Assembly (NCBI GenBank): GCA_001574975.1
Contig: KQ965731.1
Location: 62,001 to 126,000, forward strand
From: Gonapodya prolifera JEL478
Taxonomy: Eukaryota; Monoblepharomycota; Monoblepharidomycetes; Monoblepharidales; Gonapodyaceae
Direction: 5' to 3'
DNA: 64,000 nt
Every line of letters starts with the position of its first letter. Within the stretch, counting starts at the first letter, position 1. Positions 24,112-33,733 of this stretch are shown piece after piece. The notes under the pieces were generated by a model. It was not told where the DNA came from, did not search any database, and saw nothing but the letters and a program-made list of their open reading frames with translations. Position numbers and translations under genes: made by a program.

Positions 24112-24254
24112 TGCGGGGGCGTTTGTGGTTCAAGTTCTTTTTGATCGAAGATGTAGAGGAACAGGGAAAGGTAGGCCTGCGTTGAACTTGCAAGTCGTGG
24201 CCAACAGTAATTTTGCCGTCAACGTAATTCGGGTTTAGCCGGTTATACAACTCT

Positions 24255-26224
24255 TCACTCTGCTTCCTCGTCTCCCCGCTTAATCTTTCCTTGGAAATCG
24301 ATGGGCTTTCCCCAATACCTGGCATAAATGTCTTTGACGTCGTCTGTGACGGTTTCAAAGTGAGAGGTGGAATCGTAGGACTTGGAAATGAAGACATTGT
24401 CGTCCTTTCCGTCGGAGACGGGTTCGTAAATGTCAACTACCGAGTTGAACCTGGAAAAGCGAACATGGCGTAGTTCAAGCAGAAGGTTGAACACTGCAAC
24501 ATGGGTTTGAGGCACTCACTTCTCCAGCACAGGTCCAAGGAGTTGCACGGCGGGGTGTATTTCGTTCTCCGGCACGCCCGTCTCCACAATAGTGGAAACC
24601 ATCGCAATCCAGTAGCCCTTCGCCGATACTCGGTGTTCAAACGATACGGCAGCGATGTAGATGTCTGGCCAAAAACGACTTGAGGAATCACACGGGTACA
24701 CCGCCCTACGCCTTCACCACGCACCATGTTTCCTGTTCAACTGGTTTTGCGGAATAATCAGCTGCAAGGAGTCAACGTCTCCAGTGTTGGGAATGGGGTG
24801 GTTGAGGATGCAGATCGACCGGATCACTTGGCCGATTTTCTTGACCTTGCTGGGGACGTAGCTCGGGTCGGCAATGACGGCTTTGCATTTCACAGTCTGA
24901 TAGAAACGTATCAGCGGTCCAGTTGAGACGTAAAGACGTGTAGGCGCCAGTAACCAACCTCGTCTCCGGACCGAACGCCGACTACCTTGCCATCCGGGCC
25001 GTAGACGATCTCGTCCACGGTTTTATTCAACATGTACGTGCCTCCGTAAATAGCGGACAACCTAAGGGTCAAAAGCACGTTGTCAAGCGTCCACGAGACG
25101 ACACACAGGCAACTTCCGTCATACCTCGCAAACGATTGGGGCAAGTCTCCCAGACCATACATCGGGTAAATGTATGGACTCTTTCCGTACCTCGCCAGCG
25201 ATCCCATGTAGAGCCTGATGTTCTCGTACGTTTGAAGGGCAGGTTCAGTCAGGTACGAGTCGTCAAGGTGGAGGGCCATGGCGTGTCCGATAAAGTCTTG
25301 GGTGCCCGGCTCAAGCCCAAACTTCTTGTAAATTTCCGACATTGGTACGGTTTTGACATCAATGCCTGTGTGGGTGCCACCAAGCAACTGTAAGCCGAGA
25401 GCCTGGAGCGCGACAAAAACAGGATACATTGACTTCACCTTCCTGAGTGGCTGGGTTGTCCAGCTCGTACTTCTGAATAAACTCAAAGAACCGCTTTGCT
25501 CTCCTCTTCTCGAAGATTCCCATCAGCGGGCTGCTGACGGCCTCGATTTCGCTGCCGGGCACTTTGGCGATGCGGCCGTCGCGGTACACGTAGGATCCCG
25601 ACACCTGCTTGAACTCGAGGTAGCGCGTGACGTCGGTGTACACGAGGATCTTGACGAACTCGCCGTTCGCCATGGCGAACTTGGGGATCAAGTCGATGTT
25701 GTAGTCACGGTCCTTGCCGAGCGACTCGGGCGCCTTGGCGTCCTTTCGAAACTTTCCGAAAATCTGCAGGCGCGGTGAGTGGGTCGGCAGCGGCGGCCAC
25801 ATCACCACCACGCGTGACATTTTGTCAGTATGAAATGGAAAGGAACATCACCACGCCCGCCACGTGAATAAAAACGAACCTGCGACAGATTTAAACTCGC
25901 GCATTCGCCTCCGTAGTAGTCGTTCCGGTCCATGTGGAGGACCTTCTTGCCCTCCACCGAGAGCAGCCCCGAAAGAATGCATTCCGTCAATCCCGTCCCG
26001 AGAACAACGACATCGTATTCCTCATCCTTCACTCAGAAAACACGTAGCAGGCACGTGATGGAGGCATGTTTCGATGGCGCGTCGATTGCGATTGGGATCC
26101 CGTGAACAATGTGTGGCGATTTTGCCGTGATGGGATGAGGTGGAAGGGGAGGGGAAGCGTTTGCGACAAGATTTTAAGAGATCCACACTTTGCGCTTTGA
26201 TCATCTCGCTCAGCATCCTACCAT
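24255..26224 (-). CDS. GDI1: Rab GDP-dissociation inhibitor (GDI)
   Basis: GDI extracts prenylated Rab GTPases from membranes and recycles them through the cytosol. The nucleotide-binding-fold start reads [20 protein letters not shown] then [20 protein letters not shown], diagnostic of the GDI/REP family. Later exons carry [27 protein letters not shown]-like sequence and, at the end, [14 protein letters not shown] and [20 protein letters not shown]. No ATG lies in frame directly before DEEYDVV. The best model places the start codon at 26224-26222, directly followed by a GTAGGA donor, with a 195-nt intron (26027-26221) whose AAG acceptor joins ATG to GAT GAG GAA. This restores the canonical M-D-E-E-Y-D-V start. 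That first junction is inference; the rest is firm. Confidence 0.92.
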
Positions 26225-26383
26225 GTTGAGAGAACGGTTGTCCGATGATGAGAAGGTTCGGTTGGCAAACACGCTCTGAGGGCCGGAGGCTTCCCCTTTC
26301 ACAAGCTCCCATCACATGTTTGTTCGCATGCCACTGACTAAAAACCGCATGTGAACAGCGATATTCGGATGTGATAAATTTTT

Positions 26384-27719
26384 TTACATATACACAGCCT
26401 TGGTCCACTTCCTCACGACCGGTTTGAGTTTTGGCGCCATCCACCCCCTGAGGCGCTCCTTCATTTTTAGCATCTTGCGCGCCTGCTCGTCGTTTTTCGC
26501 ACGGGGCGGCAGGCGGGGCGAAACCGCCACGGCGTCGCGCTCGGCCAGCACGATCTGGAAGAGACACGTCTTGGCGTGCGGGATCGCACCGTACGTGCCC
26601 CGGCCGAAGATGGGGTAGTTCTTGGGAAGAGGTGCGGGGACGATGAGGCCGGTTCGGGCTGGGCGAGAGGAAGGGAGCGGTTGATCAGTTGTTGCAAGAA
26701 TCTCAAGAGCATTATGTTCGTTGGTTCAAGTCCTAACATATACTCTTATGAGGATGGAGTCCGTTGGTATTGGTTGAAAACGTCGAATCCCAAGAGTCCA
26801 CTGTTCCGTATTCAAACACGGACTCTCAAAAGAATTGAGTCCGCCAGAATCGCGGTCACGACTTTGCTCTGGGTGTCCACTCTTCCCCCTCCCCCACCTC
26901 CAGTCAACCGCCCGCCCTCCCGCACCCTCCCACCCCCTCTGTCTCGCGGAAACTCACCAACAACGAGCTTCTTGACGTCCAAACCCTCATTGCCAGCCTT
27001 TTGGGCTGCACTCCAGAGAAACTTTTCGACCATTTTGCCCGTCCGCCGCTGGTTCCACCGCGCTTGCAAGACGGCCTGGTCGAGTGTGAGACCGACAAGG
27101 CGCTTGCGAAACCCGACAAAGCGCTTGGGAGACAAGTGCAGATATGTTTTTTGGAATGTAACGAACTTTTGGTGTGTTGGATGGACGGGGACGGAGGAGT
27201 CGGATTGGTTCATGTCGGAGCAAATGCCAGTGGGGTAAAAAAGCAGAGGAGTAGAGACACGTGGCATGCGAAAGAGCATGTTGGTGTGATGGTGGAACCG
27301 AAATCAGGAAGGGGGAAAGAAGGAACACACACCTTCCCTTCAACCTCTTCCAGACCCGGGACTTTGCCCTCTGCAAACCGCACCACTTTTTCCTTTATGC
27401 CAGCCTTTCCGGGGAGCCTTCTTCTCTTCGAGATGCCCTCCTTGATGCCCAGTCTCGCGTTTCGCTTTTCAGCGGCCTTTCGCTTCGCTGCGAGTCCGCC
27501 GAAATATATGTGACGGCGAAACAAGAGAGCGGTCGGGGTGGATAGAGATGGAAATCGTGGGCGGGAGGAGGGGAGAGGGAGAGAGGGTGTGCGAGTGGGA
27601 AGGGACGAAATGGATCGCAGGCGGGAGGAAGCAAGCACAGGAGATGGGATTGGGATTGCGGAGGGAAGGCGTGAAAGAATTGCTGGAAAGTGCAGGGACC
27701 TGAGCGTGTGAGTGGGCAT
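26384..27719 (-). CDS. Mitochondrial large-subunit ribosomal protein uL22m
   Basis: Protein of the mitochondrial ribosome's large subunit that lines the exit tunnel. Exon 1 (ATG at 27719) encodes an Arg/Ser-rich, acid-free presequence (MPTHTLRSLHFPAIL) typical of mitochondrial import, then a basic helix. The next exon carries the L22 core: LHLSPKRFVGFRKRLVGL, TLDQAVLQARWNQRRTGKMV and EGLDVKKLVV. The last exon begins near 26660 with PKNYPIFGRGTYGAIPHAKT and ends KPVVRKWTKAVYM at 26384. The stretch with 13 extra codons upstream of 27719 starts with TTG and is not used. Two moderately long introns separate the exons. The gene starts 92 bp from the divergent MARVEL gene. Confidence 0.85.
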
Positions 27720-27811
27720 GTGTGAGTGTAAAACTAAAGTCGAAAGTGTCAGGAACAAGAAGTGGCCGCAGTAGTCACCTAGTCCACTCAGTCACCAAGA
27801 CAATACAAGCA
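27720..27811. promoter_or_regulatory. Shared head-to-head promoter of uL22m and the MARVEL gene
   Basis: A 92-bp gap between divergent start codons, the second such compact pair in the window. No canonical TATA box is visible. The call rests on geometry. Confidence 0.5.
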
Positions 27812-28921
27812 ATGCAGACTGGATCGTACGGATACGGCGCAGAGGCGGGCTGTGAGTGTCTGTCCCATGGCAGCTGCAACAGTGCCGCTTGGGGATTCCT
27901 CCGCAACAACTCATCCGACACACCTCTCTGGACCAATTTTCGAACGGATCCATCCCCATGCCCGCGATTCCTTGCTTCTAACATCTGCCTACTCTCCCCT
28001 ATCCAAAGACTCCACCTCCGTCCCCACCTACGGGATGACAACCCGTCCGTGGGACTACCCCTGGCTCGCCAAAGCCACCTCGCGCATCGCATGGGCCATC
28101 ACGTGGACGTTTCTGGCGTTCTGCGCGTTCATCGTGTTCGTGACCGCCGCGGCAACGGAAGTCAAGACGTCCGAGGTGGGGAAACGCACTGCGAACTTCA
28201 TGTGCAATTTGTTATCAACACATGAAAACATGTTTGGTAGGTCGGATACGCAACCTTCATCGGCCTTGTCGGCTGGATTGCCGGAACGGTGTTTGCTGTC
28301 CAGTACTGGCTCAGATTCCAAGGCGAGTGTCGACTTTCGATTGTCGTCCATGTGAAGACCACCCGTCGCTGCATTCCATCTCACTCTTTCCCACCTTTTT
28401 TCCAACCAGTCCTCCAAGAAAAGATCGCCGGATTCGCAAACAACATCCTCAAGAGCGAACGTATGGTCTCCATCGCTCTGACTGTCTGTACGTTCTCCTT
28501 CTCCTTCCCGTTCTGGGCACGGGTCACTTCCTGTCGTTATTTTCATTCCCTTACGTCTCCTCTTCCGCTTCGCTCGCTCATTACTTCATATGATGTCGTT
28601 GTTCTCATTGAATCCCTTCTCCTCGTCTGCTCCACCCCACCAGTCCTGGTGATCCTCTGGATCTTCTGGATCGCGCTCATGGGGTTCGTGTCATCTTCAG
28701 TTCTCACCCATGTCCTCATTCTACCTTACTCACTCCCCACCTTCCGTTTCCTTCCTCCTCCCCTCCTTCCCCCTTGCCCCCGCAGCGCCTACTCATCCGT
28801 ATCAGCCTGCCCCGTCGGCATCTCTATCTGCTCCAAATTGCAAGCCACGCTCGCGTTTGGCGTGTTTTCGTTCCTCGGGTACACCTGGGCCGGCCTGATG
28901 GCTATTTTGGACTTGTTCTAA
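27812..28921 (+). CDS. MARVEL-like four-helix membrane protein
   Basis: A 180-residue protein from six exons that close in frame (27812-27851, 28009-28175, 28241-28322, 28410-28487, 28644-28683, 28786-28921). Four hydrophobic helices are seen: WAITWTFLAFCAFIVFVTAA, TFIGLVGWIAGTVFAVQYWL, VSIALTVFLVILWIFWIALM and ATLAFGVFSFLGYTWAGLMA. The spacing and short termini resemble fungal MARVEL-domain proteins of vesicle and plasma membranes. The third intron (28323-28409) starts with GC (AAG|GCGAGT) and is 87 nt, a multiple of three without a stop; translating it would insert 29 polar residues between helices 2 and 3. Helix count is clear; the family label is by architecture rather than by a diagnostic motif. 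Confidence 0.75.
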
Positions 28922-29124
28922 AGTGCTATTATATTGTTTTTGTCGGTTGTACCGACGTTATGATACGTATGAATTATGAGCAAATAGATGATTCGAAACC
29001 CCATTCACTCACTTCACCTGCACGGGTGAACATCGGGCAGGCCTCCAGGCCATTTTGGAGTTTTTCCTAACCGCTATATGTACTGGTGCAACGAAATGCT
29101 ATGGATGAAATAGACGATTGTACT

Positions 29125-31575
29125 CTACAGGTTCTCTTGCCTTCTCAAAAGCATCTGCGCAAGTTCGGACGCATGGTTCCCTCCAACAATACTCCCGGAT
29201 ATACTCCCTCGAGTCGACTTGTACTCATATGCCATGTCGCGCCCAACCTCGGTCGGGGTATCCTCACCGCCTCCTTCACCATCACCCTCACCATCACCTC
29301 CATCGTCGGGGTCGATATCAGACCGCGCGTCCGCTATCTCGCCGACCACAAACTCCAATTCACGCACCCTCACGCGGGCCTGATCTAAGTCCACCTTGGT
29401 GCGCTCCAGCTCGCTCATGACATCGGCAAGCTTCAGTATGGCCTCGCCCTCCTCCTTGCGCCGCCCGACGGCCCCGTCCACAATAAGCCGCTTCAGCTCC
29501 CGGTTGGCCCGGATCTGGCCCTGCAACTTCTGGTCCGTCGCACGCGAATGCTGCTGCAGCAGCGCGTACCGGTTCGCGAGGTCCCGCATGGCTGTCACGA
29601 GTCGTGGCGGGTCGTCCAGGTCTGTTGGTGTTGGTGAGTAGGACGAAGGCGGGTACGGAAACGGTGTAGCGGAGAGGGAAGGTGACGGTGGATATGGGGA
29701 GGGAGCGAGGGAGGGTGTGGAAATGGAGATAGCGGATGACGACGACCCGACACGAGGAAGCACGTAGGTGCCCTCGCGGCGTGTTGCTATGGGGGGAGGG
29801 AGTTCATGGAAAGCCGTAGGGCCGAAGTCCTGTGGTCGATTCGAGGTTGATCCTCCCGCTGCCAACGACCCGACGCTTTCGCGCCGTCCAGGTGCGCTGT
29901 ACGAAGACTTGCCTCCGATCGAATTCTGGCTCGCTTCAAGGCTGGGCGGCAGCGACAGTGTCGACCTGAACGCCGGCACCCGTGGGGGAACAACCTTGGG
30001 GGAATTGACCATCAAGTCCTCAATTTTCGCATGCTGGGCATCGTTAACGCGTGCTGATTCCGTCAAGTCCGCGTAGGTTTTGGCCATCCTGGCGCCAGCT
30101 CTCCTGATGTGCGATATCAGAGGTTCCACTGATATCACAGTCGCTGGCAGAGCGTGTTCTCCGTCTTGCGGGAAATGTTCCGCCAGTGCATCGCGAAGTC
30201 GCTCGAGGGCGACCTCTGCTCCTAGCCCTCCCGTTTCCCGCCATCTGCGCTCCCATTCCGCGGCGCGTTCAATGGCGAGACGAATCTCCTCCTTGAGCGC
30301 GTGTTCTTTGGCGCGCCATTCATCACGCTCAAAAACAGATGTGCGAGCGCCCGAATCTACTGCTGCCCGCCTTTTGTGAGTGTCTAGTTCCGATCGAAGA
30401 GTGGCAATGGTCGCTTTCAGGATGGCCGTTTCAGCCTCGGGCTTACTTGTTGCATTAATCGGGGTCGGTGGAGGCGCAGAAGGCATCGGTTCTGGCACGA
30501 TGGAGGCAACGTTGGAGAGTATGCTCAGCACTGATGTGACGGGGGTGGAGGGCGAAGTGATATTCGGAGAGGAGCTCACAGCTTCGAGCTCACGTACACG
30601 GTCCGCAAGCTTGGCGTTGAGATCTGCAAGGGTTTGTCGGTCGCGCTGAGCCCGTTCGAGTTCCAGCCTGAGTTTGTCCCGCTGGTCCTCCGCAGAACGA
30701 TGGGCTCGAGCTTCCTCATTAGCGACGGTTTGAGCCTGGTCTTTCAACTTCTCTGATTCAGTAAACCGCTCCCTCCAGTCTTCAACTTCACGCCAACCAC
30801 GATCGGCTGCCTCCTGGAGTGCAACCGCACGTCCGACAGCCTCCTCCCTCAGTCGCTCCCCTTCCCGCAGCTCTCTTCGAGCCTTCTCCACCTCACGCTC
30901 CCAGTCGACTATAGACGATTCCAGTCGAACTAATTTGCTCGCGAGTTCGGCGCACTCAGTGCGAGACACCTTCAGTTGACGCACCACCTCCCCCGTCCGA
31001 TGATCTTCATTGGAGCCCCAAAATGAGAACCAGCCACCTGAAGCCTGTGACTCTTCGGTAACCTCCTCATCCTCGGGGACTAGAGGTTGGTTCGAGGTGG
31101 TGCGAAAGTGTGCGCTTGTAATTCCAGAATCAGAACGCGAATGGTTTTCTCGCTCGCTCGCTCGCATACGCATCGCCTGGTCAAGTTGAGCTTGGAGGAG
31201 AGTTATTGTCGCTTTGTATTCCCTCTCCAAATCGCTCCATGGCTGTGGTGTCAATGGGATGCCTGAAGCGTGTGACAGGACTTTATGGGATGACGATGAG
31301 GAAAGAGGTTCCGCATTTTCCAGCCCAGATGGAGGGAAGAGTTCAGGCGCTGGTTGTCCAGACTCATTTCCATGAGGAACAACAGGGGAAAGGACTCTCC
31401 CGATCGAGCTGTCATTGGGGGCAGCAGAGGAGATGGAAGGGACCGGAAACGAGGTCGGAGTCCTTTCCATTCCGCTGTGTGTTCCCATCATCGGGGGACC
31501 GGTCGCGAGGACCAGCTTTTGCTGGCGGTGTTCACGTTTCGCCGATTGGGGAGCCTTTGTCTCCGCCATGTTCAT
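29125..31575 (-). CDS. Coiled-coil protein, unknown function
   Basis: A single-exon gene of about 816 residues. I do not recognise it. The N-terminal quarter is Ser/Pro-rich and disordered. From about residue 125 to 330 and again near 400-460 there are long heptad-rich helices full of Glu, Arg and Ala (for example REVEKARRELREGERLREE). A Ser/Pro linker follows with repeated PSPYPPSPS-like strings. A second, shorter coiled coil (LQGQIRANRELKRLIVDGAV) comes before an acidic Asp/Gly-rich tail that ends LLRRQENL. The ATG at 31575 (MNMAETKAPQS) or the one two codons later is the start; the slightly longer frame begins with GTG. The layout suggests a structural or centrosomal-type scaffold, which is speculation. 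It lies downstream of the Makorin gene on the same strand. Confidence 0.8.
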   Translation of the reverse strand: MNMAETKAPQSAKREHRQQKLVLATGPPMMGTHSGMERTPTSFPVPSISSAAPNDSSIGRVLSPVVPHGNESGQPAPELFPPSGLENAEPLSSSSSHKVLSHASGIPLTPQPWSDLEREYKATITLLQAQLDQAMRMRASERENHSRSDSGITSAHFRTTSNQPLVPEDEEVTEESQASGGWFSFWGSNEDHRTGEVVRQLKVSRTECAELASKLVRLESSIVDWEREVEKARRELREGERLREEAVGRAVALQEAADRGWREVEDWRERFTESEKLKDQAQTVANEEARAHRSAEDQRDKLRLELERAQRDRQTLADLNAKLADRVRELEAVSSSPNITSPSTPVTSVLSILSNVASIVPEPMPSAPPPTPINATSKPEAETAILKATIATLRSELDTHKRRAAVDSGARTSVFERDEWRAKEHALKEEIRLAIERAAEWERRWRETGGLGAEVALERLRDALAEHFPQDGEHALPATVISVEPLISHIRRAGARMAKTYADLTESARVNDAQHAKIEDLMVNSPKVVPPRVPAFRSTLSLPPSLEASQNSIGGKSSYSAPGRRESVGSLAAGGSTSNRPQDFGPTAFHELPPPIATRREGTYVLPRVGSSSSAISISTPSLAPSPYPPSPSLSATPFPYPPSSYSPTPTDLDDPPRLVTAMRDLANRYALLQQHSRATDQKLQGQIRANRELKRLIVDGAVGRRKEEGEAILKLADVMSELERTKVDLDQARVRVRELEFVVGEIADARSDIDPDDGGDGEGDGEGGGEDTPTEVGRDMAYEYKSTRGSISGSIVGGNHASELAQMLLRRQENL

Positions 31576-31726
31576 CAAATCCACACGCCCACAAAACCAA
31601 TTTGCCTTGACTCATCAAACATTGATAGTAGAAATATTTATACATCTAACGACAGAGAGAGAAACAGAAGGTGTTCCCAAAGGCAGCTGGACATGCTCAA
31701 AATGTTGCGTCCGGACTTCCTCCAAT

Positions 31727-33600
31727 TCAAGTGTTCCCACCAGAATACGGTCCGCCAGGGAGGAAGGCATGCGGGGCTGCTGGCGGACGGCGAGAACTGA
31801 TTGGTCGAGTCACAGTCATTTGGTTGAAGGGGTTTGTTGGAGGGGGGTAGAGCAAAGATGAGTGCGCAGAAGGAGCAGCAGTTGCTGCCTGCAACGGTGG
31901 AGATGACGGTAACCTCTCTGTATTTTGGGGCCATTGATAGTGCAGCTGGTTGATGCGCTCAACAACTGCAGTGACGTCAGGATCATCGTCCGCAAGACCG
32001 GCATCTCGAAGAAACTCCCGCATGGTATGAAGCGATTCAAGGGATTGTTGGGCTTCTACAGCAGGAGCAACTGCTGGACTCGATGTGTTCGGCGAATTTC
32101 GCCAAGGTTGAAAAATAGGGTTCTCGTCATCTTGTTCCTCCTGGTGGAAAGAAGATTTGTGCTCTTCTCGCAAAAGTTTCAGTCCACCACATACCGTTTC
32201 GCTATACTCTTCTTCCTCATCCTCCTCTTCCTCTTCCTCGTCTTCCTCTTCATCATACTCGTCAGTCCAATCATCTTCCTGCTCAGAGAGCGATGAAGAG
32301 ACAAACTTGAATGGCGCTTCTGAATGAAATGCTCACATCCTCGTCTTCATCGTCAGTGTATCCCGAGTAAGAATCATCTTCTCCACCTTCAACGCCAAAA
32401 TATGCGTGGAGATGTCTCAACAATGCTGCCATACTTTGCGGATTGTCTCCAAGACCACGTGAAGCACCGGATCGTCTCCCAATCCGCCTGTGAGTACCAT
32501 CTACACGAACTGTGGGGGGGCCAAGCTGCGGAGTGGAGCCATCCGAACGAGCATGAGAATAAAAGCATTCATCACCAAAAGGACATCGACGTTCCCCAGA
32601 TCGCTCAAAGTGCTTGCAGGGAATACGAGAACGAGAGAATTTGTAAGAGTCGATGGTTTGTTGTTTGTGCGCTTCATCTCGTGGCCAGTGACGAGAGGGA
32701 ACAACGAAAAAGCTGACTTGGCGACATATCGGACAACTTCGGAGATTTACTTGGTCAATCGCAGTCTTCTCAGAGGAAATTTGTCGCCAGGACCTGATAC
32801 TATGCCATCATTTGATGTTAGCTTTATGGTCCAGGAAACACGTGCTGACACTAGCACCAACCATTGAAGACAGAAGGGATGAGAACAGGAAGCTAAGAGT
32901 CCGAATATCCTGTCCTGCTGCAGCACACTTTCAAAGCAAATGGCACATTCAATGTCTCTTTCCGCGATAGAAGAAGATTGAGGTATATGAGATAGAGGAG
33001 CCATGGCAAGTTCCTTCCCCTTTGGTGAAGGTAAAGGAGATGGGGTGAAATCCGGATCCGGAACGAATTCAACAGCGTCCAGGTGAAACTTAGAGAGTTG
33101 CGAGGGCGTTGTCGGTTGTGAAACTTGTTGGATACAACTCGAGTTTATGTGCCCTTGAAGGAGTGATTCAGCATTCGGTTTGTGTTAACATGAAACAGCA
33201 TCAAGGGGCACCACTCACGTTCCCGTTCCTCGACATTGAATTTGTGGAGAATCCGGAGCCCGCACTTGGTACACTCGTCCCCATGCACGTAGCTAGTGGA
33301 GCTAAAATCATTGTGGATCTTGGAAGCTGCGTTGCTCGATCACCCACAAGCACGAGGTTCCGTATGAGCAGTCTGGAGAGAAAAGCAGAGGAATCTGAAG
33401 GATCTCATTAAAATTCAGTGATATCCGACCAACCCACGGCCATTCGGTAGAAGGTGGAATCGGCATAGGGCTACTTGCGAAAGTGATGCAAGATCATGTG
33501 CTTTTGGGCACTTTGGATCAGAACAGCCTCCCGCGTAATGAAGAGCGTTTGTGCATGGGAATTTCCTCTGTCCAATGAAAGGCGGACCGGTCGAAGCCAT
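31727..33600 (-). CDS. Makorin-type RING E3 ubiquitin ligase with CCCH zinc fingers
   Basis: Makorins are RNA-binding E3 ligases with CCCH fingers around a RING. In order: an N-terminal CCCH-like finger CTNALHYAGGCSDPKCPKAH (about 33490-33550), a second one split by an intron (CRFHLLPNGH then CSYGTSC), the makorin-specific Cys-rich segment YVHGDECTKCGLRILHKF (about 33240-33300), the RING half IECAICFESVLQQDRIFG with CSHPFCLQW (about 32870-32960), the closing RING Cys pair with the family's FFVVPSRHW, and a final CCCH finger CKHFERSGERRCPFGDECFY followed by SHAH. The C-terminal third is acidic and disordered. The start was put at 33600, the first in-frame ATG before finger 1; an upstream exon cannot be excluded. 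The RING is split between exons. Confidence 0.85.
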
Positions 33601-33733
33601 CAGCTTGCCCGTTGATACTCGCCAAGGCTTGTTCCATCGTGGTATTAAATTCAATACAGCTTCATAATTATTTACAAAAGCACATTAGATTAAGATACGT
33701 AAAGCGTGCTAAATACTGCAAAATTGGGATATG

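Noticed and set aside
26710-26735. Possible tRNA B box (GGTTCAAGTCC)
   Set aside because: The flanking bases do not form a T stem, no acceptor stem pairs at the right distance, and the site lies in an intron of uL22m on the other strand.
28289-28921. Single 210-codon reading of the MARVEL 3' half
   Set aside because: It runs through introns with good splice signals; splicing gives four clean helices, whereas the unspliced reading inserts Pro/Ser-rich intron sequence.
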